Shown here: piece after piece, positions 24,553-33,437 of the stretch
How positions within the stretch are numbered: the first letter of the stretch is position 1
Layout: each line of letters begins with the position of its first letter
NCBI RefSeq assembly: GCF_037646705.1
Contig: NZ_JBBHER010000002.1
Coordinates: forward strand, 434,001 to 498,000
Source of the DNA: Pikeienuella litoralis
GTDB taxonomy: Bacteria; Pseudomonadota; Alphaproteobacteria; Rhodobacterales; Rhodobacteraceae
Reading direction: 5' to 3'
DNA length: 64,000 nt
Notes under the pieces: generated by a model
What the model saw: the letters and a program-made list of their open reading frames with translations, nothing else
Told to the model about the DNA's origin: nothing
The model's database searches: none
Made by a program: the position numbers and the translations under genes

Positions 24553-25374
24553 TCAGCCTGGCGTGGTCTCTTTCGCCGTGGTCGCGCCCCGCGTCAGCTG
24601 CAGGCCGCGCGGCATGGTCGTGATCGGCGATTTGAACATGATGTTGGCGGCGTCGAGATCTTCGGCGCTGTCGATCTCGATCCAGGTCGAGCCGGTGATA
24701 TCGAGCGCGTGAAACGCGGCTCCCCCGGCCGCCAGCCGCGCATAGGCGGCTTCGCAACGGGCCTGATCATACGCCGGGTCGTCCATCATCCGCGCAAGCT
24801 CCGCGAAAAGCAGCGGTCCGGTCTTGGCGCTGATCTTTTCGATCCCGATCGCCTCGCCCGTGGCGGACCCGGGATCAACAGATTCGCCGATCTCAAGCAC
24901 GCGCATCTGGCCGTCCACTATGACCCTCGCCTCTCGATCTTCAAGCGGGATTTCGCGGTCGACGCAGAGGATGTCGGGGATCTCGCAGTCGACGAGCCGC
25001 CTCAGGATCGCGACGTCGAACACCACGTTCGCGTCGAACCTGACGAATTCGGCGCCGCCGATCGCGGGCGCGGCCAGCAGCAGGGAATGGGCCGTGTCGC
25101 CGCCGTGGTGGCGGTCGGTCGCGACATAGGTGATGCGGACCCCCCGAAAGGCCTTGTCGACAAAGCGCTTGACCTCATCGGACCGGTCGCCGAGCACCAG
25201 CACGAATTGCGAGATCCCGCAGCTGAGGCAGTTGCGGATGGTCCGCTCGAGGATGGCCGAGCCGCCGACGGAGAGAAGGCTTTTCGGGGGGGCGTCGTTC
25301 AGCGGGCGCGGCTGCGATCCGGCGCCGGCCGCCAGAATGACGGCTACGGGCGGACGTTTGGTCTCGTATCTCAT
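24553..25374 (-). CDS. Nucleotidyltransferase (NTP_transferase fold)
   Basis: A 273-residue protein with the sugar-nucleotide or phosphocholine cytidylyltransferase fold. The signature is AVILAAGAGSQPRPLNDAPP followed by KSLLSVGG; the Lys of PPKSL is present, but the usual GxGxR Arg is replaced by Gln (GAGSQ). The metal-binding Asp appears in RFDANVVFD, and WIEIDSAEDL is the usual C-terminal block. Likely product is an NDP-sugar or CDP-choline for surface glycans. No partner genes adjoin it, so the substrate is open. Confidence 0.78.
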   Translation of the reverse strand: MRYETKRPPVAVILAAGAGSQPRPLNDAPPKSLLSVGGSAILERTIRNCLSCGISQFVLVLGDRSDEVKRFVDKAFRGVRITYVATDRHHGGDTAHSLLLAAPAIGGAEFVRFDANVVFDVAILRRLVDCEIPDILCVDREIPLEDREARVIVDGQMRVLEIGESVDPGSATGEAIGIEKISAKTGPLLFAELARMMDDPAYDQARCEAAYARLAAGGAAFHALDITGSTWIEIDSAEDLDAANIMFKSPITTMPRGLQLTRGATTAKETTPG

Positions 25375-25834
25375 TATCGAACATGTCCCTCTCGGACGGT
25401 GTTGACGGGGAAGGCTCCGGGGCGCGCGCGACGTCCAACAGGCCGGCGCCGACAGGGCGGATCGGCGGCGATCCGCCTCGCGGTCACGACGGTCTTAAGC
25501 GGGAGGTCGCCCCTCGCACGCCTAAGTATTCACAGGTCTCTAGGCCGGAGCGATGAGCGCGGTGCTATGCGAAGGCGTAAAATACACGCCGGAAGCGGAA
25601 GATGATCTATTCGGGAGACTTGACCGTCTGGATTGTCGTCATGAATAATATCGCCCATTTCGGCGGCTGGGGCTCTACATATGGTTGCGAAGCGGCCAAA
25701 GGGCAAGGGGCGGCTCCGGCCGCGGCCTGCGGGAGAGGCGCGGCCGCGGAGCCGGAATCATCGCGCGGCGCGGGCTGTTTTTCTACCCGGGATCTTCCGC
25801 AGGGGCGCAACCGCATCGAGGAAAGGAGCCACGG
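25375..25834. other. Intergenic gap with possible promoter
   Basis: About 460 bp without a supported gene. TTGACC (25620-25625) and GAATAA (25643-25648), 17 bp apart, form a plausible sigma-70 promoter toward the thioesterase gene. A short frame through this region has no family look. Confidence 0.4.
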
Positions 25835-26260
25835 ATGGACTTGGGTGAGGACGCGCACGCCTGGATACACCTCGTGCTGACCCGCTCGAAATTCGCGCAG
25901 GCGCTCGGGATCGAGGTCGTCGAGGCGGAACCCGACCGGGTGGTGCTGAAAATGCCGTTTCGCGAGGAGTTCACCACGGTCGGCGCCATCGTGCACGGCG
26001 GCGCGATCGCGACGCTGATCGACATCGCCGCGGCGAGCGCGTCGGCCTCCGGGATCAGGGACGGCGAGGTGGCGGGCGGCGCGACCGCCAGCATGAACAT
26101 CTCCTACCTCGCGGCCGCCGACGGCGCGGACCTGACCGCCGAAGCCGCGATCATCCAGCGCAGCCGCCGCCAGACCGTCGCCGATATCGACATCCGCGAC
26201 CAGACCGGCGCTCTGGTCGCAAAAGGCGTGGTGACGAGCCGGTTTGTTCTGAAGCGGTGA
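25835..26260 (+). CDS. PaaI-family hotdog thioesterase
   Basis: A 141-residue hotdog-fold protein. The core is MPFREEFTTVGAIVHGGAIATLIDIAAASAS; HGG-x3-T-x2-D is the usual active-site helix of PaaI/YbgC-like acyl-CoA thioesterases. SMNISYLAAADGADLTAEA and a C-terminal VAKGVVTSRFVLK complete the fold. It hydrolyses an acyl- or aryl-CoA, substrate unknown. The start at 25835 has AAGGAG 6 bases upstream. Confidence 0.88.
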   Translation: MDLGEDAHAWIHLVLTRSKFAQALGIEVVEAEPDRVVLKMPFREEFTTVGAIVHGGAIATLIDIAAASASASGIRDGEVAGGATASMNISYLAAADGADLTAEAAIIQRSRRQTVADIDIRDQTGALVAKGVVTSRFVLKR

Positions 26261-26447
26261 GGGCGTTGGCGCCGGCGGCCTCGGGAGGGGCGCGGCGGGG
26301 GAGAAATGAGGGGCGCGCGCGCGTGGCCGCGCCGGTCCATTTGGCGGCGTTCGCGGCCCTCGGCGCCTCGGCCGGCTGACCATCGGGGAAAACGCCGCCC
26401 GAGCCGCCTGGCCGACGTTTCAAGCCTTGCGCGACCGGGGGCGTCCG

Positions 26448-27167
26448 TCAGCTCGGTTTGCGCCGTCCCAGCGCGCCAAGCGCCGCGACCGCGGCCCCGA
26501 GCAACAGAACGGAGGCGGGCAGGGGAACCTGGCTCACTGGCGGATTGTTGTCGACGACATCGAAACTTACGGTCCAACGCGCCTCCGCGCTCCGCCGGCC
26601 AAAGTCCGGGGTGTCGATGAACGGGTTCAACGCGAAGACGCCCGCGCCGAGGCGCTCGATCCCGGAGGTCCCGCCGACGATCTCTTCGCTGATTCTCTCG
26701 CCCGATACGCCGGTCGTGATGTCCTTGGCGAACTGCACGTCGATCGACGGCGCGCCGTTCGTGATTTCCTTCATGCCGATCCCATAGAAATCGAATGGGT
26801 CGAATTGGTCGACCACGTTCAATTCCATCGACACGGAGGCCCCGGTGATTTCAAAGCCGCTGGCCAGTTCGAAAAGCAGGCGATCGCCGCTGTCTCCGGC
26901 GCATCCATCGATCGTGCAATCCACCCTCATCGCGCCGCTGAAGCTGACGATGCCGGCGGGAATGGGGCCGACGAAATCGTCATACGTGAGAATGCCGTTG
27001 GGCAGGTAAATGGGATTCAGGGCGTTGAAGCCGAAATCGCCGTCGGGCTGGATGAATTCGGTCCCGATCCCCCGGCTGCTTTCGCCATAATAGGTGGCGG
27101 CGCTGGCCAATACCGGGCTCAGGGCGAGAGTGGCGGCGACAAGGAAAGGCGTGGAAAGTCGGAACAT
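26448..27167 (-). CDS. Exported protein with VPLPA sorting tail
   Basis: A 239-residue protein with a signal peptide (FRLSTPFLVAATLALSPVLA, cleavage near SAA-TYYG). The body is rich in short strands and Gly/Asp (FSGAMRVDCTIDGCAGDSGD), with two Cys that may pair. The C-terminus is VPLPAS, a hydrophobic helix, then GRRKPS: a VPLPA-type exosortase tail like that of the propeller protein at 9666-10925. ATG 27167 has GAGG 6 bases upstream. Function unknown; an extracellular or surface-anchored role is inferred. Confidence 0.72.
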   Translation of the reverse strand: MFRLSTPFLVAATLALSPVLASAATYYGESSRGIGTEFIQPDGDFGFNALNPIYLPNGILTYDDFVGPIPAGIVSFSGAMRVDCTIDGCAGDSGDRLLFELASGFEITGASVSMELNVVDQFDPFDFYGIGMKEITNGAPSIDVQFAKDITTGVSGERISEEIVGGTSGIERLGAGVFALNPFIDTPDFGRRSAEARWTVSFDVVDNNPPVSQVPLPASVLLLGAAVAALGALGRRKPS

Positions 27168-27504
27168 GAGATCCTCAAGGTCAGGCGTTTCGAAGCGACA
27201 TCCCAAGAAGGATCTCCCCGGAAAGGTTATGTCGTCCGACAATATTCTGGCAAGCACTTAATTTCGGGCGCCGGCTGGCGGCCGCGCCGCCGGCGACGAC
27301 GATCGGTTCCGACCGGCGAAATTCCCCGGACGGGCTTTTCGCGCAGGCGCGGCGACATCCCGCTTCGCCCGCTCGTCGGCTCCCGGCGTTTCGCCCCATC
27401 GGCCCCGCAGATGGCGATAGCGCCGGCTCTCTGGTAAAAGCGGCGCCGACCGACCGACCGGGCGCCGCCGCGCCTTCGGCGCCAGGACGAGGGGGAGGCA
27501 TGGC
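27168..27504. other. Divergent intergenic gap
   Basis: About 340 bp between the divergent VPLPA gene and corA. An AT-richer part around 27215-27270 may hold promoters. No gene or strong repeat was seen. Confidence 0.4.
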
Positions 27505-28455
27505 ATGATCATCGGCTACAGGCGGGAGGGCGCGGGGCTGGCGGAGGCCCCCGCGATCGAGGATGCGGGCTGGATCGATCTCTTCCGGCCGGATGAGGCG
27601 GAGAGGGCGCGCGTCTCCGAGCTCATCGGCGCGACCCTGCCGAGCCGGGAGGATCAGGAGGAGATCGAGCGCTCCTCGCGGCTCTACATCGAGGACGGCG
27701 CGGCGTTCATGACCGCGATCGTGCCGGCGCAGGCGCTGAGCGACGCGCCGGTGCTGGCGCCCGTGACCTTCATCCTGACGCAGGACCGGCTGGTGACGCT
27801 CCGCCGGCACGATCCGCAGCCGTTCCGGACCTTTCCCAAATTCGCCGCGCGGGCGCCGCTCGGCTGCGATTCGCCGGGGACCATCCTGATCGGGCTCGTC
27901 GACGAGATCATCGGCCGCCTCGCCGACATCACCGAGAATGTGGGCCGGGAGATCGAGGGCATGTCGCTGGCGGCGTTCCGCTCCGACGCCAACGCCGGGC
28001 GCGACATGCGCAAGACCCTGCGCGGAATCGGCCGGAAGGACGACACGGTGATGCAGGTCCGCGAGTCGCTGCTGACGCTGGAGCGGATCCTGGGCTTTCT
28101 CGGCCCGGTGATGGACCAGAGGAAGGCCCCGGCCGATGTCCGGCTGATGCTGCGAAGCCAGATCCGCGACATCCGCGCGATCAGCGAGCAGGCCGGGTTC
28201 CTGATGCAGAAGACCGCGCTGCTGCTGGATGCGACGCTCGGCCTGATCAACATCGAGCAGAGCGCGATCATCAAGGTCTTCTCCGTCGCGGCGGTGGTGT
28301 TCCTGCCGCCGACGCTGATCGCGTCGATCTACGGGATGAATTTCGCGGTGATGCCGGAGCTTTCCTGGCCCTACGCCTATCCGGCGGCGCTGGTCGCGAT
28401 GGTCGCCTCGGCGGTGGGGCCGCTCTATTTCTTCAAGCGGAAGGGCTGGCTCTGA
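27505..28455 (+). CDS. corA: CorA-family magnesium transporter
   Basis: A 316-residue protein with a long cytoplasmic N-domain and two C-terminal helices. The pore signature YGMNF stands near residues 276-280 after FSVAAVVFLPPTLIASI, and the gate-forming stalk helix is visible before it (SQIRDIRAISEQAGFLMQKT). The pentamer moves Mg2+ or Co2+/Ni2+ across the inner membrane. GGGGGAGG precedes the ATG. The protein ends in KRKGW-L, typical of CorA. phnN follows at once. Confidence 0.92.
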   Translation: MIIGYRREGAGLAEAPAIEDAGWIDLFRPDEAERARVSELIGATLPSREDQEEIERSSRLYIEDGAAFMTAIVPAQALSDAPVLAPVTFILTQDRLVTLRRHDPQPFRTFPKFAARAPLGCDSPGTILIGLVDEIIGRLADITENVGREIEGMSLAAFRSDANAGRDMRKTLRGIGRKDDTVMQVRESLLTLERILGFLGPVMDQRKAPADVRLMLRSQIRDIRAISEQAGFLMQKTALLLDATLGLINIEQSAIIKVFSVAAVVFLPPTLIASIYGMNFAVMPELSWPYAYPAALVAMVASAVGPLYFFKRKGWL

Positions 28456-29057
28456 GCGGGACGCGCGGGTCCGGGGCGCGCGGCGCCCTCATCGCCGTGC
28501 TCGGCCCGTCGGGCGCGGGCAAGGACACGCTGATCGCGGGCGCGGCGCGGGCGCGGCCGGATCTGGTCTGGGCGCGGCGCGCCGTCACCCGGCCCCCGGA
28601 CGCGGGGGGCGAGCCGTTCGAGAGCCTGACGGTGGACGAATTCCTTCGCCGCCGCGCGGCCGGGGAATTCGCGCTGCACTGGGCGGCGCATGGGCGCCTT
28701 TACGGGGTTCCGGCCTCGATCCGCGACGCGCTGGCCGCGGGGCGGCCGGTGATCTTCAACGGCTCGCGCGCCGCGCTCCCGGACGCGCGGCGGGCGTTCC
28801 CGGAGCTGCGGGCGATCTTCGTCACCGCGCCCGAGGCGGTGCTGGCGGCGCGCCTCGCGGCGCGCGGGCGCGAGGACGCCGCCGAGATCCGCGCCCGGCT
28901 CGCGCGGGCGGCGCTGGCGCCCCTCGGCGCTCCGCCTCCGGGGGCGGGCGTCATCGTCAACGACGGGACGGTGGAGGCCGGCGTCGCCCGGCTTCTGGCG
29001 TTGCTCGCGCCGGCGGAAAGCGACGGGCGCGGCGCAACGGGCGGTCGCAATCGCTGA
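28452..29057 (+). CDS. phnN: Ribose 1,5-bisphosphate phosphokinase PhnN
   Basis: A protein of about 201 residues with a guanylate-kinase-like fold. The P-loop is GPSGAGKDT, with RRAVTRPPDAGGEPFESL and the ALHWAAHGRLYGVP block typical of PhnN. It phosphorylates ribose 1,5-bisphosphate to PRPP in phosphonate breakdown. No ATG, GTG or TTG precedes the first strand of the fold (ALIAVL). GTG 28497 would cut into that strand, so CTG 28452, overlapping the corA stop as CTGA, is proposed. No other phn gene is nearby. Confidence 0.78.
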   Translation: MSGTRGSGARGALIAVLGPSGAGKDTLIAGAARARPDLVWARRAVTRPPDAGGEPFESLTVDEFLRRRAAGEFALHWAAHGRLYGVPASIRDALAAGRPVIFNGSRAALPDARRAFPELRAIFVTAPEAVLAARLAARGREDAAEIRARLARAALAPLGAPPPGAGVIVNDGTVEAGVARLLALLAPAESDGRGATGGRNR

Positions 29058-29139
29058 AATTCCGGATATGGTTCGCGCGGCGCCCCTCCGGGCGCGAAGG
29101 AAAGCCGCCGGCCGGGCCCGGCCGGCAAGGAGGAGAATG

Positions 29140-30615
29140 ATGAGACCTGTCTTCAAGTTCGCCGCCGGCGCGCTCTGCGCGTGGGGGCTGACCGCCGCCC
29201 CGGCGCTCGGCGCCGACGTCACGCTCGGCATGCAGCTCGAGCCGCCGATGCTGGACCCGACCGCGGGCGCGGCGGCGGCGATCGACGAGGTGGTCTACGC
29301 CAACGTCTTCGAGGGGCTGGTGCGCTTCGGCCAGGACGGCTCGGTCAAGCCCGGCCTGGCGAAAAGCTGGGAGATCAGCGATTTCGGCCTCGTCTACACG
29401 TTTCATCTTCAGGAGGGCGTCACCTTCCATGACGGCACGACCTTCGACGCAGAGGACGTGAAATTCTCGCTGGACCGGATCGGCGCGGATGACAGCGCGA
29501 ACGCGCAAAAGGCGCTCTACGCCGCGATTCTCGAAACCGTGGTGGTCGATCCCCTGACGGTCCGGGTGACGCTCAGCCAGCCGACCGGCGCCTTTCTCTT
29601 CAACCTCGCCTGGGGCGACGCGGTGATGGTCGCGCCCGAGAGCGCGGAGACGAACGCCACCAACCCGGTCGGCACCGGCCCGTTCAAATTCTCGCGCTGG
29701 GCCAAGGGCGACAGCGTCGAGATCGTGAAGAACGACGCCTATTGGGGCGCGCCGGCGAAGCTGGACAAGGCCGCCTTCAAGTTCATCTCCGACCCGAACG
29801 CCGCCTTCGCCGCGGTGATGGCCGGGGATATCGACGCCTTTCCCGGCTTCCCCGCGCCGGAGATCCTGAGCCAGTTCGAGCAGGACCCGCGCTTCATCGT
29901 CATCGTCGGCTCGACCGAGGGCGAGACCATCCTCGCGATGAACAACCGGACCGAGGCGCTCAAGGACGTGCGGGTGCGCGCCGCGATCGCCCACGCCATC
30001 GACCGGCAGGCGCTGATCGACGGGGCGATGTTCGGCTACGGGACGCCGATCGGCACGCATTTCGCGCCGCATAACCCGGCCTATGTCGATCTGACGCTGC
30101 AATCCGCCTATGACCCGGCCTTCTCCCGGCGGCTGCTGAAGGAGGCGGGCCACGCCGAGGGGCTGAAGCTGCGGCTGAAGCTGCCGCCGCCCTCCTATGC
30201 GCGGCGGAGCGGGGAGATCGTGGCGTCGCAGCTCCGCGAGGTCGGGATCGAGACCGAGATCGTCAATCTCGAATGGGCCGGCTGGCTCGAACAGGTGTTC
30301 AAGGGCGGGGATTACGACCTGAGCATCGTCAGCCACACCGAGCCGATGGATATCGGCGTCTACGCGCGGGACGACTACTATTTCGGCTATTCCTCCGAGG
30401 AGTTTAAAACCGTCTTCGCGCTGCTGGAGAAGACCATCGACGAGGACGAGCGCGCGGCGCTTCTGCAGGGTCTGCAGCGGATCATCGCGGACGATTACGT
30501 GAACGGCTACCTGTTCCAGCTGCCGCGGCTGAACGTGCAGAACGCGAAACTGAAAGGGCTCTGGAAGAACTCGCCGACCCAGGCGAACGACCTGACCGGA
30601 GCGTATTGGGAGTAG
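29140..30615 (+). CDS. Peptide-type ABC transporter substrate-binding protein
   Basis: A 491-residue SBP family 5 lipoprotein-like or periplasmic protein. The signal peptide is MRPVFKFAAGALCAWGLTAA with cleavage near ALGA. Family 5 blocks are LDPTAGAAAAIDEVVYANVF, LVYTFHLQEGVTFHDGTTFD and NPVGTGPFKFSRW. Such proteins bind peptides, nickel, opines or other small solutes. AGGAGG lies 6 bases before ATG 29140. Its permeases begin at 32490, after an opposite-strand gene; the aldehyde dehydrogenase in that operon hints at a catabolic substrate such as an amine. Confidence 0.88.
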   Translation: MRPVFKFAAGALCAWGLTAAPALGADVTLGMQLEPPMLDPTAGAAAAIDEVVYANVFEGLVRFGQDGSVKPGLAKSWEISDFGLVYTFHLQEGVTFHDGTTFDAEDVKFSLDRIGADDSANAQKALYAAILETVVVDPLTVRVTLSQPTGAFLFNLAWGDAVMVAPESAETNATNPVGTGPFKFSRWAKGDSVEIVKNDAYWGAPAKLDKAAFKFISDPNAAFAAVMAGDIDAFPGFPAPEILSQFEQDPRFIVIVGSTEGETILAMNNRTEALKDVRVRAAIAHAIDRQALIDGAMFGYGTPIGTHFAPHNPAYVDLTLQSAYDPAFSRRLLKEAGHAEGLKLRLKLPPPSYARRSGEIVASQLREVGIETEIVNLEWAGWLEQVFKGGDYDLSIVSHTEPMDIGVYARDDYYFGYSSEEFKTVFALLEKTIDEDERAALLQGLQRIIADDYVNGYLFQLPRLNVQNAKLKGLWKNSPTQANDLTGAYWE

Positions 30616-30621
30616 CGGGCC

Positions 30622-32325
30622 TCAGCCGGCGGGGAGGCCGAGATCCGGCAGGCGCGCGATCTCCGCGCGCCAGAGCTGGAAGACGTAGGTCGCGCCGAAG
30701 ATCGCCTCGATCGCCGTCAGCGTCATGCCCGGCGCGAGGCGGAGGAGGTCGGCGACGCGCCGGCGGGCGGCGTCCTCGCGCCCGCGGCGCACTTCGCCGA
30801 TCGCCGCGAAGAGGCAGGTCCACCACGGCGCCCCGGTCTCGCCCGCCGCGCGCTCGAGCGTGACGACGGCGGCGGTCGGGTCGCCGCCTTCCGCCCCGAG
30901 AAGGAGCCCGATCCCTTCGAGGCAGATGTGCTGAGCGAATAACGGCGAGTTCGGCGCGAGGCGCAGCGTATCGCGCGCGTCCGCCACCATCCGCTCGGCG
31001 ATGGCGGCGGGATCGGCGGCCCAGCCGGGCGGCGCGAAAAGCAGCGCCATCGCCCGGCTCTGATAGGCGCCCCAGCCGTTGGGATTGAGCGCGCGGGCCC
31101 GCTCCGCGCTTTCGAGCGCGCGGTCGGTCTCCCCCAGCACGGCGTAATGGAGGGAGAGAAGACTGTGGGCGTTGGCGGTGCGCGGATCGAGCGCGATGGC
31201 GCGCCGCGCCGCCGCCGCCCCCTCCTCCAGCGCCTCGCGCGGCGGCCAGCGGCCGCTCAGCGCCTTGTAGATGCAGATGACCGATTTCTGCACATGGGCC
31301 TGAGCGTCGTCGGGGTCCACGGCGAGCGCCCGCTCGATGGTCGCCTCCGCCTCGGCGAGGTTTTCGTCGCCGGTCGCGAAAATCGCGAGATTCGCCCGAT
31401 ATCCGAGTTCGCGCGCGGTGAGGCTGTCGAGCGGCTTCGCGCGCACCAGTGTCCGCTCCTCGGCGTCGATCTCGGCGACGACGCGCGAGACGATGACGGC
31501 GCGAAGCTCGTCCTGAATGGCGAAGAGGTCGCCGGCGTCGCGGTCCCAGCGCTCGGAGATCAGCCGGCGGCCGTCGGCCGTGGAGGTCAGATGGGCGGTG
31601 ACGCGAAGCCGCGCGCCGGCGCGCCGGACCGCGCCCTCGACGAGATAGCGCGCGCCGGACGCCTCCCCGACGACATGCAGCCAGCGAAAGCGGGCGAGCT
31701 CCGTCGCCACGTCCTCGGCGAGATCCTCGGCCAGCGCCGCGTGATCCGGGTCGGACGCCGCGCTCTGGAACGGCAGGACGGCGACCGAGGTCCGGTCGGA
31801 GAACGCCGGCGCGGCCGCCGCGGGCGCGGCGCCGTCCGGCGCGCGCGCCCAGACCCGGACCGGGTCGGCGATGTTCTTCAGCCTCCGGGCGCCGGCGTCC
31901 GCGAAGCCGGCCCGCAGCACGCCGTCGATGCTGGAGCGGACGGCGTCGGAGATGGCGATTCCGCCGGGCGCCGAGAGCGCTTCGAGCCGCGCGGCGATGT
32001 TGACGCCGTCGCCGAAGACGTCCTCCTCCTCATGCGTCACGTCGCCGAGATGGACGCCGATGCGAAGGCGGATGGTCTCATGCGCCGCCAGCCGGTCCTG
32101 CACCTCGAGCGCGCAGGTCACGGCGTCGGCGGCGCTGCCGAATTCGACCAGCCAGCCGTCGCCCATGCTCTTCACGATCCGGCCGCGCGCGCGGCCGACG
32201 GCCGGGCCGAAAATGTCGGAGCGAAACAGGCGAAGGGCGCTGAGCGTCGCGGTCTCGTCCGCGCCCATCAGCCGGGAATAACCGGCGATATCGGCGGCGA
32301 GGATGGCTGCCAGCCTTCGGTTCAT
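30622..32325 (-). CDS. Class III adenylate/guanylate cyclase with TPR domain
   Basis: A 567-residue cytoplasmic protein. The N-terminal cyclase domain has LAADIAGYSRLMG and KSMGDGWLVEF, with metal Asp candidates D12 and D56, and GVNIAARLEALS. A linker with VAVLPF (about 190) follows, as in many rhizobial and Rhodobacterales cyclases, then TPR-like repeats (AEATIERALAVDPDDAQAH; RAIALDPRTANAHSLLSLHY; ESAERARALNPNGW). It likely makes cAMP in response to an unknown signal. ATG 32325 follows GGGAGG. It splits the ABC operon on the other strand. Confidence 0.88.
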   Translation of the reverse strand: MNRRLAAILAADIAGYSRLMGADETATLSALRLFRSDIFGPAVGRARGRIVKSMGDGWLVEFGSAADAVTCALEVQDRLAAHETIRLRIGVHLGDVTHEEEDVFGDGVNIAARLEALSAPGGIAISDAVRSSIDGVLRAGFADAGARRLKNIADPVRVWARAPDGAAPAAAAPAFSDRTSVAVLPFQSAASDPDHAALAEDLAEDVATELARFRWLHVVGEASGARYLVEGAVRRAGARLRVTAHLTSTADGRRLISERWDRDAGDLFAIQDELRAVIVSRVVAEIDAEERTLVRAKPLDSLTARELGYRANLAIFATGDENLAEAEATIERALAVDPDDAQAHVQKSVICIYKALSGRWPPREALEEGAAAARRAIALDPRTANAHSLLSLHYAVLGETDRALESAERARALNPNGWGAYQSRAMALLFAPPGWAADPAAIAERMVADARDTLRLAPNSPLFAQHICLEGIGLLLGAEGGDPTAAVVTLERAAGETGAPWWTCLFAAIGEVRRGREDAARRRVADLLRLAPGMTLTAIEAIFGATYVFQLWRAEIARLPDLGLPAG

Positions 32326-32489
32326 CGCAAAGGCCTCCCATCCCGGCGCACTATGCGCGCAATATGCGAAATCGCTGCGCCCGATGCAATCGGGCGCGCT
32401 CAAGACGGGCGGGCGCCGCGCGCGAAAATCGCTTGCCCTCGGCGCGGGGGCGCCGTAGCCGGAACGGCCTACGAGCCGGGGGATTCCTC

Positions 32490-33434
32490 ATGCTTCGCTA
32501 CACGCTCCAGCGCCTTCTCTCGCTCGGCCTCAGCCTGATCGCCGCCAGCGTGGCGATCTTCGCGGTGGTCGAGGTCATTCCGGGCGATCCCGCCTCCTAC
32601 ATGCTCGGGATGAACGCGGCGCCGGACACGGTCGCGGCGCTCCGGGCCGATCTCGGCCTCGATCAGCCGCTCGGCGCGCGCTATCTCGGCTGGGTTCTCG
32701 GCATGGCGAGCGGCGATTTCGGGTTGAGCTACACCTATCGCTCCCCGGTGGCGGAGCTGGTCGCGGAGCGGCTCTGGGTCTCGCTGCCGCTCACGGTCTA
32801 CGCGCTGGCGCTCTCGACGCTGATCGCGGTTCCGGCGGGGGTTCTGGCGGCCTCCCGGCGCGGGCGGGCGGCGGATTGGGGGGTGATGGGGGCGACGCAG
32901 CTTGGCGTCGCGGTGCCGAATTTCTGGTTCGCGATCCTTCTCGTCATCATCTTCGCGATCAATCTCCGCTGGGTTCCGGCGGGCGGCTTTCCGGGCTGGG
33001 AGACGGGCGCGCTGCCGGCGCTGACGGCGCTGACGCTGCCGGCGGTCGCGCTGGCGCTGCCGCAGGCGTCGATCCTCGCGCGGGTCATGCGCTCCGCGCT
33101 GCTCGACGTGATGAACGAGGATTTCATCCGCACGGCGCGGGCGAAGGGCCTCTCCCGCCGCCAGGCGCTCTGGCGCCATGCGTTCCGGAACGCGCTGATC
33201 CCGGTTCTCACCATCGTCGGGCTCCAGTTCTCGTTCCTGATCGCGGGCGCGATCATCATCGAGAACGTGTTCTTCCTTCCCGGGCTCGGGCGGCTGATCT
33301 TTCAGGCGATCACCCAGCGCGACCTGATCGTGGTCGAGAGCGTGGTGATGCTCCTCGTCTTCGCGGTGATCATGGTGACCTTCCTCGTCGATCTCGCCTA
33401 TGCGTGGGTCGACCCGCGGCTGCGGAGGCGCTGA
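32490..33434 (+). CDS. ABC transporter permease (DppB-like)
   Basis: A 314-residue inner membrane protein with six helices. The N-terminal MLRYTLQRLLSLGLSLIAAS and PGDPASYMLG are typical of DppB/OppB. The EAA-like coupling loop is FIRTARAKGLSRRQALWRHA. It forms the channel with the next gene product. The two genes are separated by 3 bp. A GGGGGATT ribosome site precedes the ATG. Confidence 0.93.
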   Translation: MLRYTLQRLLSLGLSLIAASVAIFAVVEVIPGDPASYMLGMNAAPDTVAALRADLGLDQPLGARYLGWVLGMASGDFGLSYTYRSPVAELVAERLWVSLPLTVYALALSTLIAVPAGVLAASRRGRAADWGVMGATQLGVAVPNFWFAILLVIIFAINLRWVPAGGFPGWETGALPALTALTLPAVALALPQASILARVMRSALLDVMNEDFIRTARAKGLSRRQALWRHAFRNALIPVLTIVGLQFSFLIAGAIIIENVFFLPGLGRLIFQAITQRDLIVVESVVMLLVFAVIMVTFLVDLAYAWVDPRLRRR

Positions 33435-33437
33435 GCG

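Noticed and set aside
25602..25880. Short frame before the thioesterase gene
   Set aside because: No family look, overlaps the thioesterase start in another frame, and contains the probable promoter.
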